Assembly: GCA_029204225.1 (NCBI GenBank)
Contig: MU832049.1
Coordinates: 25,991-89,990, forward strand
Direction of reading: 5' to 3'
Length of the DNA: 64,000 nt
From: Diphasiastrum complanatum
Taxonomy: Eukaryota > Streptophyta > Lycopodiopsida > Lycopodiales > Lycopodiaceae
Below are positions 48,847-61,642 of the stretch, piece after piece. How positions within the stretch are numbered: position 1 is the stretch's first letter; each line of letters opens with the position of its first letter. The notes below the pieces were generated by a model. The model worked only from the letters and a program-made list of their open reading frames with translations. It was not told the DNA's origin and ran no database searches. The position numbers and the translations under genes are program-made.

Positions 48847-51212
48847 ATAAGCCTTTCTATTAAGTAACAGTCCTTATTAAACCAAGAAGTTCTAAAAAAA
48901 TGCAAGCTTTTTGAGAATAATTTAAAAAGGGTTTCCTTAGCACTGGATGTCATGGACAACCTTTTTTTTAATCTTCATCCAACTGTTTATCCAGTTCTAT
49001 GGATTTTCATGTGTCTTTATATAGTCTGCAAAATTACAAGTGCCATAGTTTTACTAATTAAGCCAAGGGATGATATAAGCTTCAAAAAAACATTCTTTTG
49101 AAGAGGCTTTCTCAATATATCAACAATGCATTCTTCACTTGAAACATGCTCCAATGAGACCTCCTTAGTTTGGACCTTTTCTCTTACAAAGTGGTGAGCA
49201 ATCTCTATGTGTTTGCTCCTTGCATGGTAGATTGGATTGGATGCTAGGTGTTGGGCTGAGATGTTGTCATTGTAGATGAGTGGAATGACACCTGATCTGA
49301 TCACTTTGAGCTCCTAAAGCAACCTCTTGATCCATAGTACTTCCTTGGTTGTGGTTGTTAGAGCTTTGTACTAGGCCTCGGTTGATGAAAGAGATATTGT
49401 TTCTTGCTTCTTTGATAGCCAAGAAACCACACTTTTCCCAATGAAAGTTGCAAAGGAACTTGTTGACTTTATATCCTTCTTGTCCCCTGCAAAATCTGAA
49501 TCACGAAAAGCATGCAAGTTAATGGACTCACCTCTATAAAGGATCCCAAAATCTAGTGTGTCCGAGATGTATCTCAAAATTTTTTTGGCACATTTCCAAT
49601 GGATAACTAATGATCTTGCATAATTTGACTAAGCTTGCAAACACTATGCAAAGATCAGGTCTTGTTATGGTTATTCACATTAAGGAGCCAATAAGTTGCT
49701 TATAAAGAGTGATGTCCTTGAAGAAAGATCTTTCATCCTCTTTATTGGATACTTTTACATCATGCTCCATAGGAGTCTCTACATGCTTGCATCCATGCAT
49801 GTTAAATCTAATGAGTAATGAAATAGCATACTTATATTGACAAATGAAGACATAATCTAAAGATCTAAGTACTTCCATACCCAAATTGAAGTGCAAATGT
49901 CCGAGATCTACCATCTTAAACTCTTTGGATAGATCTAGCTTAGTTTTTTCAACACCTTCTAAATCATCTCCACTGAGTATGCTATCATCAATATAAAGTA
50001 ATAAAAGTACAATGCCTTTTGCACTAAATCTTATGTACAAAGTGGGATCATACTCACTAGGAGTAAATCCAATAGAGTTAAGAAAAGTATTGAGCCTTGT
50101 GTTTCAAGTTCTAGAAGCTTGTTTCAAACCATGCAAGCTCCTCTTGAGATGGCACACCTTGTCTTCCATACCTTGCTTGATGAAGCCCTCGGGTTGCTCC
50201 ATGAATATGTCCTCTAATGACCATTTAAAAATGCATTTGACACATCCATTTGAAACAACAACCCATCAAAGTGAGAAGTAAGAGCAATGATTAGTCTTAT
50301 GGTGACCATCTTTGCCCGAGTGCAAAGGTCTCATCATAATCATTCTTATCCATAGACAGATCAACAAGCATCCAAGTATCATTCTCCATCAATGCATTGT
50401 ACTCATCACACATAGCTTGAAACCACTCATTTGATTCTAAGCCGTCACTAACATTTGAAGGCTCTTCAAAAGATGCTCTAGCTCCTCCTCATGATCAAGC
50501 TCCTCCTTGATCTCGGCTACCTCTCTTCCAATAGAGTGGTTAGGTGAATCATCTTCAAGCTTATGCATTCTAGTCTCATCAAAAATAATATGTCTAGAAA
50601 TGACAATCTTTTGAGAAGAGAGAATGAAGATTTTATAACCTTTGCTTGCATTGCCATAGCCTACCATGATCCCCTTCATGGATGATGGATCCTCCTTGGT
50701 TCTTGTGTCCAAAGGGACATGTACATAGCAAATACATCCAAACACCTTCAAGTTTTTGAGATTAGGCTTTTTTCCATAACACAACTCATAAGATGTTTTA
50801 CCATTTATAGAGCTACATGGAATTCTATTACATAAGCAGTTAGCACACATGAGAGCTTCTCCCAAAAAGACTTAGGTAGGCATGCATCTAACCTAGAGCT
50901 TTAGAACATTCACATAGTATCCTATTTCTCCTCTCGGCCACCCCATTTTGTTGAGGGGTGTAAGGGCAAGATAACTCCTTCTTGATCCCTTCTTGATCAC
51001 AAAAGTCTTTAAATTCATTTGAGATATATTCTCCTCCATTATCACTTCTAAAAAACTTGATCTTGTGATCATGATGCTTTTCAACAAAAGTCTTGAACTT
51101 GACAAAACTCTCAAAGACATTTGCTTTAGAGGAAAGTAGATATACCCATCCATATCTTGAGTAGTCAACTATAAAGGTGACATGCATTGTAGCTCCACCA
51201 TTGCTCTTTGTG

Positions 51213-52706
51213 CTAGCAAAATGCCAATTCGAGTGGATCAACTCGAGAGGATGACTTGTCTTTGTGTGTCTTAGCCAAGGCACAAGCTTCACATACCCTT
51301 TCCTCCTTTGTCAAAGATCTTGGAAGGCCGAGAGCAAGTTCCTCCTTGCACATGGCTTCCATGGACTTGGTGTTGATGTGACCAAGCCTCATGTGCCACA
51401 AATCAAATGTGATCATGTTGCTCTCCTCGGCTACCATCACAAATTGGTTAGGATCTACAAAAGCATCAAGCTTAAATAACCTCCCAAACCTTGTTCCCCT
51501 TGCTATGCTCATCCCACTTTTCTTGATGTTGCATACATTAGTAGAGAACTCCACAATGAAACCATGATCTAATAGTTGACCAATACTAAGCAAATTCTTA
51601 GTGATGCTAGAAATGAAGAGAACACCATCTATCTTAGTCTTCTTGGAAGATCCTAAGCATAAGGGAATGGATCCCACACCTTCAACTTTACATTCATGAT
51701 CTGTAAAAATGGACTTTATAGGTCCTACATAAGGTGTGAGTTGAGAAAAATACTCCCTTCTACCCAACATGTGGGAGCTAGCCCCACTATCTATCCACCA
51801 AGGATCTTCACCTTTGACATTTGATGATGAAAAAGTTGACTTCATGAGTGAGTCCTCATGAGAACTCTCTTTCTCCTCTTGTCCCATGTTGGCTTGACCT
51901 TGAGCTTGCTTCCTCTTGAAGCATTCTGAGGCATAGTGCCCCATCTTGTTACAATAGTAGCACTTGATCTTAGATTTGTCCTTCTTGGGCTTGACTTGTG
52001 ATGATGATGATGTAGATCCTCCTTGATCTCCATCCTTTGCTTGCTCCTTTTTAAATGCTCTTCCCTTGTTCTTTGCTTTGCCTTTGCTCTTGAAAAATAA
52101 GGCTTTGTCATCACCATCATTGATGGAGAGCCTCTCCATCCTTGATCTGATATGAGCCTTTTTCCTACTCTCCTCTGCTATCAACACACTTTGAAGGTCT
52201 TCACGTGTAGGCAAGTTTCCCCTGATGGAATAGCTTTGGACAAGATTAGTAAAATCACTACATAAGCCATTCAAAACTATTTGCACAAGCTCACTCTCTT
52301 TAATAGGTTCACCAACATAAGCAAGCTCTTTGTTCAAATCTTTTACTCTCAAAACAAATTGATGTCCATTCTCACTCTTCCCTTGGAAGCATTGAAGAAC
52401 TTGGTTCTTGAGGGAAAGTAATCTTGAGGTATTCTTGGACTCATAGATCTTTTGAAGAGTCTCCCAAGCCTCTTGGGCTGAGATACATGCTCCTACTTCT
52501 TTGAGCAAATCAATTGCAACATTCATTTTAATACAATGGAGTGTAATCTTGCACCTTCTCTTGTATTTAGTTGCTTCTTGTGGATGGATTGGCTCATCTT
52601 CCTCTCCATTCACAATATTCATCAAATCTTGCATGATAAGAATGGATTCCATTCTTAACTTCCAAATTGAATAATTTGAAGAGTTCAATCTATCACTAGA
52701 ATCCAA
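51213..52706 (-). pseudogene. Copia gag-protease-pre-integrase part, long open stretch
   Basis: 497 codons open from MDSSDRLNSSNYSIWKLRME. Gag, a Lys/Ser-rich spacer, CCHC knuckle, protease (WWIDSGASSHML), then LWHMRLGHINTKSMEAMCKE. It is the best-preserved part of the element. Compared with the intact copy the start methionine lies about 11 residues further in. Confidence 0.88.
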
Positions 52707-53201
52707 AAGATAGGCACTATGGATGCCATCTTCAATGATAGGGAGATAGATTCAATTAAACAAGATAGATTGTATAAGATATGATCACAACTAGCTATCC
52801 CACTCTCTTTGGGACTTGAGATGAATCATTCTCTGATTTCTCAACAAGATCTAAGATGATCTTGAGTTTGATCAATCTTCAAGATCCAAACTTAGCTCAA
52901 TTTACTATAGATTTGATCAAAACTAGTCTCCTCCTTGATCTCAACTTCACAAGAAGGGTGAATCCACCTATACTGAACCAAAAGCACTTTAGAGCACACA
53001 AATGTCTCACAAATAAATCCCTCTAAATTCAGATTGAATCACATTTACATATTCAATCACAAACCTATTCAAAATCGAGTAGAAAAGAAACAAAATTTTC
53101 ACTAGTTTTGCATTTCTAGATGAAGAAAACATCAAAACACTTGATCTGAACCTAAAAGGTGTATTTTATGACCTTAAGAAGCCTAAGAACGACCTAATTA
53201 A

Positions 53202-54031
53202 TGTGGAAAAAGTATAAAAAGGACCAAGAGTGGATCCTAATCTGATCCTCAAGAGGGATTGGTTGTCAGATTACTTGATCTATCAATCTACTTCATATTA
53301 AGATCAATCTAGATCAATTCTAGACACAAAATCCTAACAAGAACAATCATTAATTGAAGGTAAGTGTACTTTATGGTTTCACACGTGTGAAACACTGTTT
53401 GAGTATGGACTCCAACCTGAAAATCAAGTACACATTGATAGAATCTCAAAACAATCAAAACAAATGTAGACAAATGGAGAGAATCACTCAAAATTGCTTC
53501 CAAAACCAAGATTGGTGTCTCACATTGATTATGGCCAAATGTGGCTCTATATATACAATAAGTGGGATCTCGTGGTACTGATCATCCCTTTGATCCCACA
53601 TGTGTGAAGGTGCTTTGTCATATGATGATTCATCATGCAAAACTGACACTTGGACAAAACCTTCTATTTTGAGCACTTTTGGCCCATTTTCCTTCTATAT
53701 GGAGATCTACTTGAAAATCTTCTAGAAGTCAAAATTCGTCTACTTCAGCTTATTCCACACATGTGAGCTGTCCTCTACATGGGATGTGACACCTAACCAA
53801 AGGATGTGCCTCATGCAAGCAATAGACTGATGCCATGTGTCATATGTCTAGAAAACTAGTTTTTGGCCTTTTTAGCCACTAGAACTTGAATTAAATCATA
53901 TGTACAACCTATATGATTATGGTACATGACAAGTACACTATTTTCACACGTGGAAACAGGCTCCACACATGTGTGTTTATCTATATACAAGATTTTTGGC
54001 CTCTACCAAGCTTATTTTTGTATTTTTCACA
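53202..54031 (-). repeat. Solo LTR (830 bp) with target duplication
   Basis: Begins TGTGGAAAAAG, ends TTTTTCACA, and is flanked by the 5-bp direct repeat ATTAA at 53197-53201 and 54032-54036. A second copy of the same LTR is at 58562-59394. It contains CACACGTGTG (53380-53389), several CACATGTG-type variants, and a TATATATA-like box near 53550. It lies in the untranslated leader of the surrounding copia element, so it inserted later and lost its internal region by LTR-LTR recombination. Confidence 0.93.
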
Positions 54032-54360
54032 ATTAAGCTCTCAAATGGCTGATTCAAATTCCTAAAGAGTGATGGCATTCAAATCCTTATGAAAATCTCT
54101 ACTAGGAGACATGTACTCCAAGATTCAACTCCTAAGAACTTTCTAATTTGGTTTGGTTGAAAGGAAATGGCTCAATATCGGTTCCTGCAGCTATAACTCA
54201 ACAAAACAAGTTTCCTTTGATATATTCTCACTCAAATGAAACCAAATTTGGCACTAGATTAGCAACTAGTAGCAAGGACAAAGCCAATACTACTCAAATC
54301 TAAGATCTAAGCTTGAGAAAATCAAATCTAAAGCTCACTTTTGATCAGGCTCTGATACCA

Positions 54361-54998
54361 TGACAAAATTTTACATCAAAATGAATCCCAATCAATTCTA
54401 AAAGTGATGGAGGATGCACAAATCAAAGACCTAGATCCAAACTATGAGCTAGAATTAAGACTAGTTACCGAAACTAGCTAATTTGGCATTTAACTCCACA
54501 ATGGCCAAATAAATTTGATCAAATACATAAAAGTAAAGTGCAGCAAGCTTCTCAGACCTATAATCAACTTCAGTACCTTCCAAATCATGTAATTAATGCA
54601 TAAAATCACTCACATCCAATAACTATAACTCGTCACTCAAAGACAATGTTGATAGAAGTGGTAAAACTCAATTTTTCACTATATTTTGATGGAGATCCCA
54701 TCAGATATTTATACATTCCAAGCTCGGATTTGAGCATATTAGGGCACCTCTGAACTTATATCTGAAGGTCCAAAAATAATGTAAAACATACTATTTCTAG
54801 ATCCTAGAATTTCTCTAGCCTATCTAAACACATTTTGGCCTCATTTCAAAGATGCTATCACAATGTAATATGAGGAGTGTAGTCTTTGGAAAGCATCCTA
54901 TGTGATTTGGCACGTGTGGCATCTATTTACATGGCCTTCTTGCCAATTACAATGCATGTGACCAAAAATGGTGAAGCTAGAATTGTGAAATTTCAATA
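54361..54998 (-). repeat. Copia 5' LTR, about 638 bp
   Basis: In plus coordinates it starts TGACAAAATTTTAC right after the primer site and ends near GAAATTTCAATA. The minus-strand start (GAAATTTCACAATTCTAGCTT..., CACACGTGCCAAATCACATA) aligns with the first 110 bp of the 30778 LTR, confirming the shared family. Confidence 0.85.
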
Positions 54999-55003
54999 AA
55001 ATT

Positions 55004-55365
55004 GAGAGCCAATTAATCCCAAAACATAGAGATAATGACCCAACAATGCACATCATTTCTAAATATCATCAAAAAAAGCAACTACCCAAGTCATGGAATT
55101 GACAAGAATAGACTTTCCAAGACATTTATTTTTGGACCCTATTTCAAGATTGGTTGGAACAAAAAAAATGTGACACTATTGATGTGAAATTGAGAGCCAA
55201 TTAATCCTAAAACATAGAGATAATGACCCAACAATGCACATCGTTTCTAAATATCATCAAGAAAAGCGACTACCCAAGTCATGAAGTTGAAGGGAGAGAT
55301 AATGACCCAACAATGTACATCATTTCTAAATATCATTAAGAAAAGCGACTACCCAAGTCATGAAA
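55004..55365. repeat. Three-fold repeat, 75-100-bp units
   Basis: GAGATAATGACCCAACAATG followed by ...CATCATTTCTAAATATCATC and GCAACTACCCAAGTCATG occurs three times (about 55020, 55205, 55300). The first two copies also share the GAGAGCCAATTAATCC lead. It starts just outside the copia LTR. Confidence 0.9.
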
Positions 55366-55459
55366 TAGAATAGACTTTCCAAAATAATATTTCCTAAACC
55401 CTAAACACTTTCTAATTACCAAATTAAGGTCTAAAAGAAATATATGGCCAAACAACTTA

Positions 55460-55860
55460 CAAGAGTGACTCTAGTTATGTGAGAGCTTGCTCCACTATCA
55501 ATCCACCATTAATTAATATTATCAAACTAAAAGACATCGCATCACAAAATAATCACATGTATTATGTTCATCCTCATCTAAAGTGATATTGCCTTGCTTC
55601 TCTCTTTAATCTCTCTTTCTTTTAAACAAATACTAGCAAAGTGGTATTTAATGCCACAGTAGAAGCACTTTAGCTTTGACTTATCTCTTTTCTTACTACC
55701 ATAAGAAGAAGCCTCACCTTGATCCAAGTTACCTTTCTTGAACCTCTTACCTTTGTCCTTGTCTTTGAACTTACCCTTTGAGAATAATGCCTCTTCTTGT
55801 GCACCATAAGTATGCACTAAGCACTCACTCTCCTCTCAAAAAATGTAGGTAAACACAAAT
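55460..55860 (-). pseudogene. Copia gag-protease remnant
   Basis: Minus strand: ALFSKGKFKDKDKGKRFKKG, a zinc knuckle region CFYCGIKYHFAS and, downstream, a WWIDSGASSHIT protease context near 55500. Wording is nearest to the 44-48.8 kb element (CFYCGIKGHFANEC). Short and broken. Confidence 0.8.
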
Positions 55861-56476
55861 TTAGAACCTCTCAATACTATCTATCTTTGTGATTAGCTGA
55901 CTAGTATATATTTGGAAAGAACATGTTCAACATATGATCTACACACAATAGATTGAACCTAAGATTTGATCAAAGCAATCAAAATACCTTGCTTAGATTG
56001 AACCTTTTGTTAATAATCTTGCTCATACACAAAGGGAGCTTGTTGTGTTCACCCACAAATTGAAAGTAGAAAATTTCACATGGGGAACAAGATTCATCCA
56101 CAAAAAAAAAAGTTTCATCACAAGGGGATCAAAGATCAACCACAACAAAATTGTCTATCCACAAGGGGAGCTTAGCTCATCTACGATGGAGATTATTAAC
56201 TAGAAACTATAATTGTCAGCTTGAATTTACAAAACCTTTCCACCAAACAAAGATTTTTTTTTTTATGAATGAAATAAAATAGACCTACTCCTAGCTTCTG
56301 AGCTTCAATTGACATGTAAATGCTATTTAATCTTGAGGATCCATTCGCATCAAAGTGTTAGTATGGATTTGATCAACACAAATGCATAATAATATGCTAG
56401 ACTTAAGTTCGCCCTTGAATCTCTACGAAAAATAGCAAATTTATTATTTTTGACCTCCAACTAGCTCTAACACCAA
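55861..56476 (-). other. Probable copia leader; degenerate primer site
   Basis: No coding motif. GCTCTAACACCA at 56464-56475 looks like a mutated reverse complement of the tRNA-Met primer site, and the next bases (TGTGAAATTTTAG) could start an LTR. This would fit the gag remnant to its left. Confidence 0.4.
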
Positions 56477-57445
<969 letters not shown>

Positions 57446-57620
57446 GAAATAGTATACAAGAAATCCAAAAAGTCAAAGGAACTAAATCAAAACAAAAATA
57501 TAGAATTCAAAAAACAAAAAATCTTAGCCAAACAACATTGCTTATGTCTCATCCGTATCCAAGCATAAGTTACTAACTGGATTTCGAAAAAAGATTTTCT
57601 TGGGTAGACCCAATGTTGAC
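57446..57620 (+). mobile_element. PLE 5' fragment, inverted
   Basis: Reverse complement of about 24755-24935, so it is head-to-head with the PLE copy starting at 57708. It ends at the same internal PLE point (around 24757) at which the fragment at 8495 begins. Confidence 0.75.
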
Positions 57621-57707
57621 TAAGAAGGAAACGACAATCATTAAGAAGAAATAAAAGATAATAATAATGATAATAATTAAAATAAAATAAAAGAAAATTA
57701 ACATGGA
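57621..57707. other. AT-rich junction between inverted PLE parts
   Basis: Mostly A, T and G in AATAATGATAATAATTAAAA style. It could be a junction filler or a degraded tail. Confidence 0.6.
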
Positions 57708-58561
57708 CCATAATATGCAGATGAATTACCAAGACAAAGACAAAATACAAAATACTAGAAACAAAGCCTACTCCTTAGCTCCCCACTTTTTTTGGACTCT
57801 ATTATTAATCATCTTAAACATACCAAAAGATGAGATTGCTTAACTGGTCTACAAAAGCATCTTTACTAGTACAAAGATAAGAAAACCTATAGAATCGAAA
57901 GGAGACCTCTCCATAATTTAACATAATCTAAAATATTAGAAAAAATTTGAGGCATGCGAATTATGTTTAAGTTATTGTATTATGGCTGCAACCTTTTGTC
58001 AACAATATTAACCAATAAACCTGACTTAGCCTAGCAATAAGATGGGACAAGTACCACAAGAAACTAATCTTTGTATAATTTCAAATTTATAAGAGAAAAA
58101 AATAAAAGTTAGCTAGATGAACAACACAATTAGTACCCATGGAAATACCTATCGTTTGTTTGAAAAAGTGAATCACCTAGAGAAATATGCAAATTATCCA
58201 AGAGAGTGCAACCAGGAACACATATCTTCAACATCAACTATTTTAGTAAATGTTTTTCTTCTTTGAATAAAGAGGTGGACGAAATTTAGTGCATTCAGAA
58301 AAGGACTTTTTCAAAAATCGATGAGGAAGGATTGCTGTATTAGTAGTAATATGACTTGAAGGAGGTCACAAAACTTCAAAAAAAAAAAGGAGTCACTAGA
58401 AGAACCAAGGGCTTAAGAATAGACAATTTTTTCTAATATGAAAGATTCCGACCAATATCAATATAATTAAAGGCTTACTAGCGGTAAAAAGTCTAGTTTT
58501 AAAGATTAGCTTTGGAATTTATAAAGCAACTCAAAGATGTGAGAAATTGTCAAAGAATTGG
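57708..58561 (-). mobile_element. Second PLE copy, shorter
   Basis: Matches 23275 to about 24557 in the same orientation, starting at the same base (CCATAATATG), but lacks about 185 bp containing the YIDD region and some upstream sequence. It is cut on its right by the LTR at 58562. It retains the QTIGISMGTNC-like, TSRDAFVD-like and cysteine-block regions in decayed form. Confidence 0.8.
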
Positions 58562-59394
58562 TGTGCAAAAAGTACAAAAAGGACCAAGAGTGGATCCTAA
58601 TCTGATCCTCAAGAGAGATTGGTTGTCAGATCACTTGATCTATCAATCTACTTTAGATTAAGATCAATCTAGATCAATTCTAGACACAAAATCCTAACAA
58701 GAACAATCATTAATTGAAGGTAACCTGTACTTTATGGTTTCACACGTGTGAAACACTGTCTGAGTACGGACTCCAACCTGAAAATCAAATACACATTGAT
58801 AGAATTCAAAACAATAAAAAAAAAATGTAGACAAATGGAGAGAATCACTCAAAATTACTTCCAAAAGCAAGATTGGTGTCTCACATTGATTATGGCCAAA
58901 TGTGGCTCTATATATACAATAAGTGGGAGCTCGTGGTACTGATCATCCCTCTGATCCCACATGTGTGAAGGTGCCTTTGTCATATAATGATTCATCATGC
59001 AAAATTGACACTTGGAAAAAACCTTCTATTTTGAGCACTTTTGGTCCATTTTCCTTCTATATGGAGATCTACTTGAAATCTTCTAGAAGTCAAAATTTGC
59101 CTACTTCAGCTTATTCCACACATGTGAGGTGTCCTCTACACATGTGATATGACACCTAACCAAAGGATGTGGCTCATGCAATTAATAGATTGATGCCATG
59201 TGACATATGTCTAGAAAACTAGTTTTTGGCCTTTTTAGCCACTAGAACTTGAATTAAATCATATGTACAACCTATATGATTATGGTACATGACAAGTACA
59301 CTATTTTCACACGTGGGAACAGGCTCCACACATTTGTAATCATCCTATATACATGATTTTTGGCCTCTACCAAACTTATTTTTGCATTTTTCAC
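58562..59394 (-). repeat. 3' LTR (833 bp), same family as the solo LTR at 53202
   Basis: Begins TGTGCAAAAAG and ends TTTTTCACA, followed on the right by CTCCTCAAAAATC, which reads as a polypurine tract on the minus strand. It is nearly colinear with 53202-54031, sharing the palindrome (58741-58750) and TATATATA box. It inserted into the PLE copy; the preceding 5 bp are ATTGG. Confidence 0.9.
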
Positions 59395-60907
59395 ACTCCT
59401 CAAAAATCTAGCTTGGTAAATCTAGCTTGATGGAAAACATGATGATCTTGAACTTGACTCCATGGGTTGAATTGGTCTTTGCTGGTTCAAAAGGTGTGAT
59501 GATCAGCCAATGAGCTTGATGTTGATCTGAAATCACCATATCCATGATAGTGCTTCTTTGATGTTGACATCTTTGATGACTTGAGAGCTTTGCAACATCT
59601 TCATGTAGATGCTTGACTTTGAGGCTTGCTCCTTCTTCATGTGCATGCTCCTCCATGAGAAATAAGATTTCTCTTTTTTATTTATTAGGATCACAAAGAT
59701 CTAACATCATGTTACTACGATCTAGAGAATTAGTCTCATCCAAATTGGCAAGACTATGCATGCTATAATAACAAAGTGTTTGCAATATATCTTCATGCTT
59801 GTTTACCATCCTAATCTCAGATCCAATGAGGCTAAATACTTCATTATGGAGATAAGTGTCTTTAGAAGATGACTCACTTACTCTCATAAAGAGTTTACAA
59901 TTTGCCTCAATACAAATTTCAAATTATTAGGGAAACAAATCACTTTTGCTCTTGCATGACTCAAGAGCATACATTTGATGAAATAACCATTTGCTTTTGA
60001 ATTGATTTAAAATCAATTTCAATCTTTTAAGAACATCATCTATGTTCTCAAGAGAGACTTCATACTCAACTAGTATGGCTTTACTCCAATTTTGAGATGC
60101 AATGATCTCACTAAAGCAAATTGATTTATCAAATGACATAAGAGAAGTAAGTATGAGATGTATACCACATGAGATATGCTCCTCTTTCCCTTGAAATGTG
60201 AGCCACATGGATTCAACCATATTTCTTGAGTTTATTTTTGGAATCACAATTTGAGAAGGTCTCTCCTCCTCAATCGTTGGCACACTTGAACCTTGAGAAG
60301 GATTCTCCTCCTCAATCCTTGGCACATTTGAACCTTGAGATGACTCCTTAAGATCCTCTTCATGGTGCTCCTTTTTGGTGGAAATCTGAGACCTCCATGT
60401 CTCATAATGATCACAACAAGTATGACCATTCAATATGCACTTCCTATGATTATCAAGATTACTTATTCTAGAAACATAAGTCCAAAAATCACACAACTTG
60501 GCATGATTTTTCCAATATTGAAATCAAAAGGTATTTCCATCTCAATAAGGCTAACTACTTGCTTATGGATATAAGTGTCCACTTTGGATGCCTCATTATT
60601 CTCATAAGAAGTTTACAACTTGCCTTTAAGATTGAAAACTTACAATTTTCATCTTTATGAATGAACACATCATTCATGATCTTATTGAAACCAAAAGATC
60701 CTACATTATGAAGGTATTTCCATTTCCTTGACTTCATAACTAATGTAAGCTTACAAGGAAAACATATTTTGCTATCTTTTAAGGTATCACACTCAACTAG
60801 CATTTCCTTAAGCCACCTTGAGATACAAAAAATCCCTTCAAAGCAAAATGATCTTCATAAGTTGAATGAGAGCATAAATGAAACTATTTTCATTTGTGAT
60901 TGATGCT
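59395..60907 (-). mobile_element. LTR-element internal region with duplicated unknown module
   Basis: Polypurine tract at its left edge, no recognisable protease, integrase or catalytic RT box. Two related peptide modules lie on the minus strand: one with ICFSEIIASQNWSKAILVEY and, further, KWLFHQ (about 60150-59940), the other with CFEGIFCISRWLKEMLVECD (about 60850-60800). Each is followed by a CKL(L/F)MR stretch. The underlying DNA is also duplicated (about 59819-60155 against 60538-60890). The wording faintly recalls the start of copia RT (NxW..AM..EY..L). An acidic/Pro repeat (SQGSNVPRIEEENP) occurs twice between them. Broken; cut at 60908 by another LTR. Confidence 0.55.
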
Positions 60908-61642
60908 TGTTGATTTCACACGTGTGGACTGTCCACAACATGTACTTGTGATCTCCTAAGGTGTGTAGATGCACCAAGATCAAGACTAGATTGAGATTCA
61001 AGATCTATCTTTGATTCTATGGCAAAAACACACTACTACATGCATTCAATCACTTCCAACTCTCACTCACACATGTGGAAGTATTAAAAAATTATTCTAA
61101 GTAAAAACAAGCTGCTCTCCTCGAGTAGAGAGAGAAAAATCATCATGAGCTCTCGGGTAGAGAGAGAAAGCTAGAAATCCAATAACACTCAAAATCCACA
61201 CAATCACCAAATCAATTAGCTTCAAAATGAGGAGTACAATGATACTAGTAGATCCACGAGCTACCACTATGCTTAACTATGATTGGACCACAGTTTGTCA
61301 CCTCTTAATCCTATTGGACCATTGATCCATGCACCTCTTAATTCTATTGGACTATATTCAAGCACACCTCAAATTCCTATTGAACCTCACATGGTTCCAC
61401 CTTTAAATCCTATTGGACCTCTTAGAATTCATCAAACAAAAGCATTACACTTGTCTACACTCTAATTGGCACGAGTTTAGCCTCTTACTCTATTTTGGCT
61501 CAGTAGTGGCATTACAAGTGGAAATGCCATAATTTGCCATCTATGCCAATTTGTTCCTATCAACATCCTACACCTAGATGCTTGATGTAAAAACATAAGG
61601 ACCCCTATATCTAACATAGATAATCTTTTTCAATTCTTCACA
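60908..61642 (-). repeat. Copia 3' LTR (735 bp), same family as 208-944
   Basis: Begins TGTTGATTTCACAC and ends AATTCTTCACA next to the polypurine tract. It contains CACACGTGTG (60917-60926), CACACATGTGG near 61069 and the CCTCTTAATCCTATTGGACC subrepeat array (61283-61440). It is inserted into the element to its left; adjacent 5 bp are ATGCT, and the partner duplication would lie beyond the window. Confidence 0.9.

Larger units (their letters stand above)
49017..54998 (-). mobile_element. Ty1/copia element, relative of the 30.8-kb copy, broken
   Basis: Minus strand order: LTR (54998-54361), primer site (54349-54360), leader holding a nested solo LTR, then gag-protease-pre-integrase in one 497-codon stretch (52706-51213, with NYSIWKLRMESILIMQDLM, CYYCNKMGHYASEC, DSGASSHM), integrase (LRSDNGGEYIS-type block, PQQNGVAERRNR), RT (LLYIDDSILSG) and RNase H (AFRDSDFAGD, SSTEAEYKA region). 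Wording is close to the 32272-36240 polyprotein, so they share a lineage. About ten breaks overall. The 3' LTR is not present. Confidence 0.92.

Noticed and set aside
44097-48870. Target duplication GTAAC for the 44.1-kb copia
   Set aside because: GTAAC precedes the 5' LTR, but the only downstream GTAAC is about 20 bp past the 3' LTR end and the older copia remnant does not resume there, so the match is likely chance.
60359-60574. Plus-strand membrane-like small protein
   Set aside because: Shadow frame opposite the duplicated module region; no independent support.
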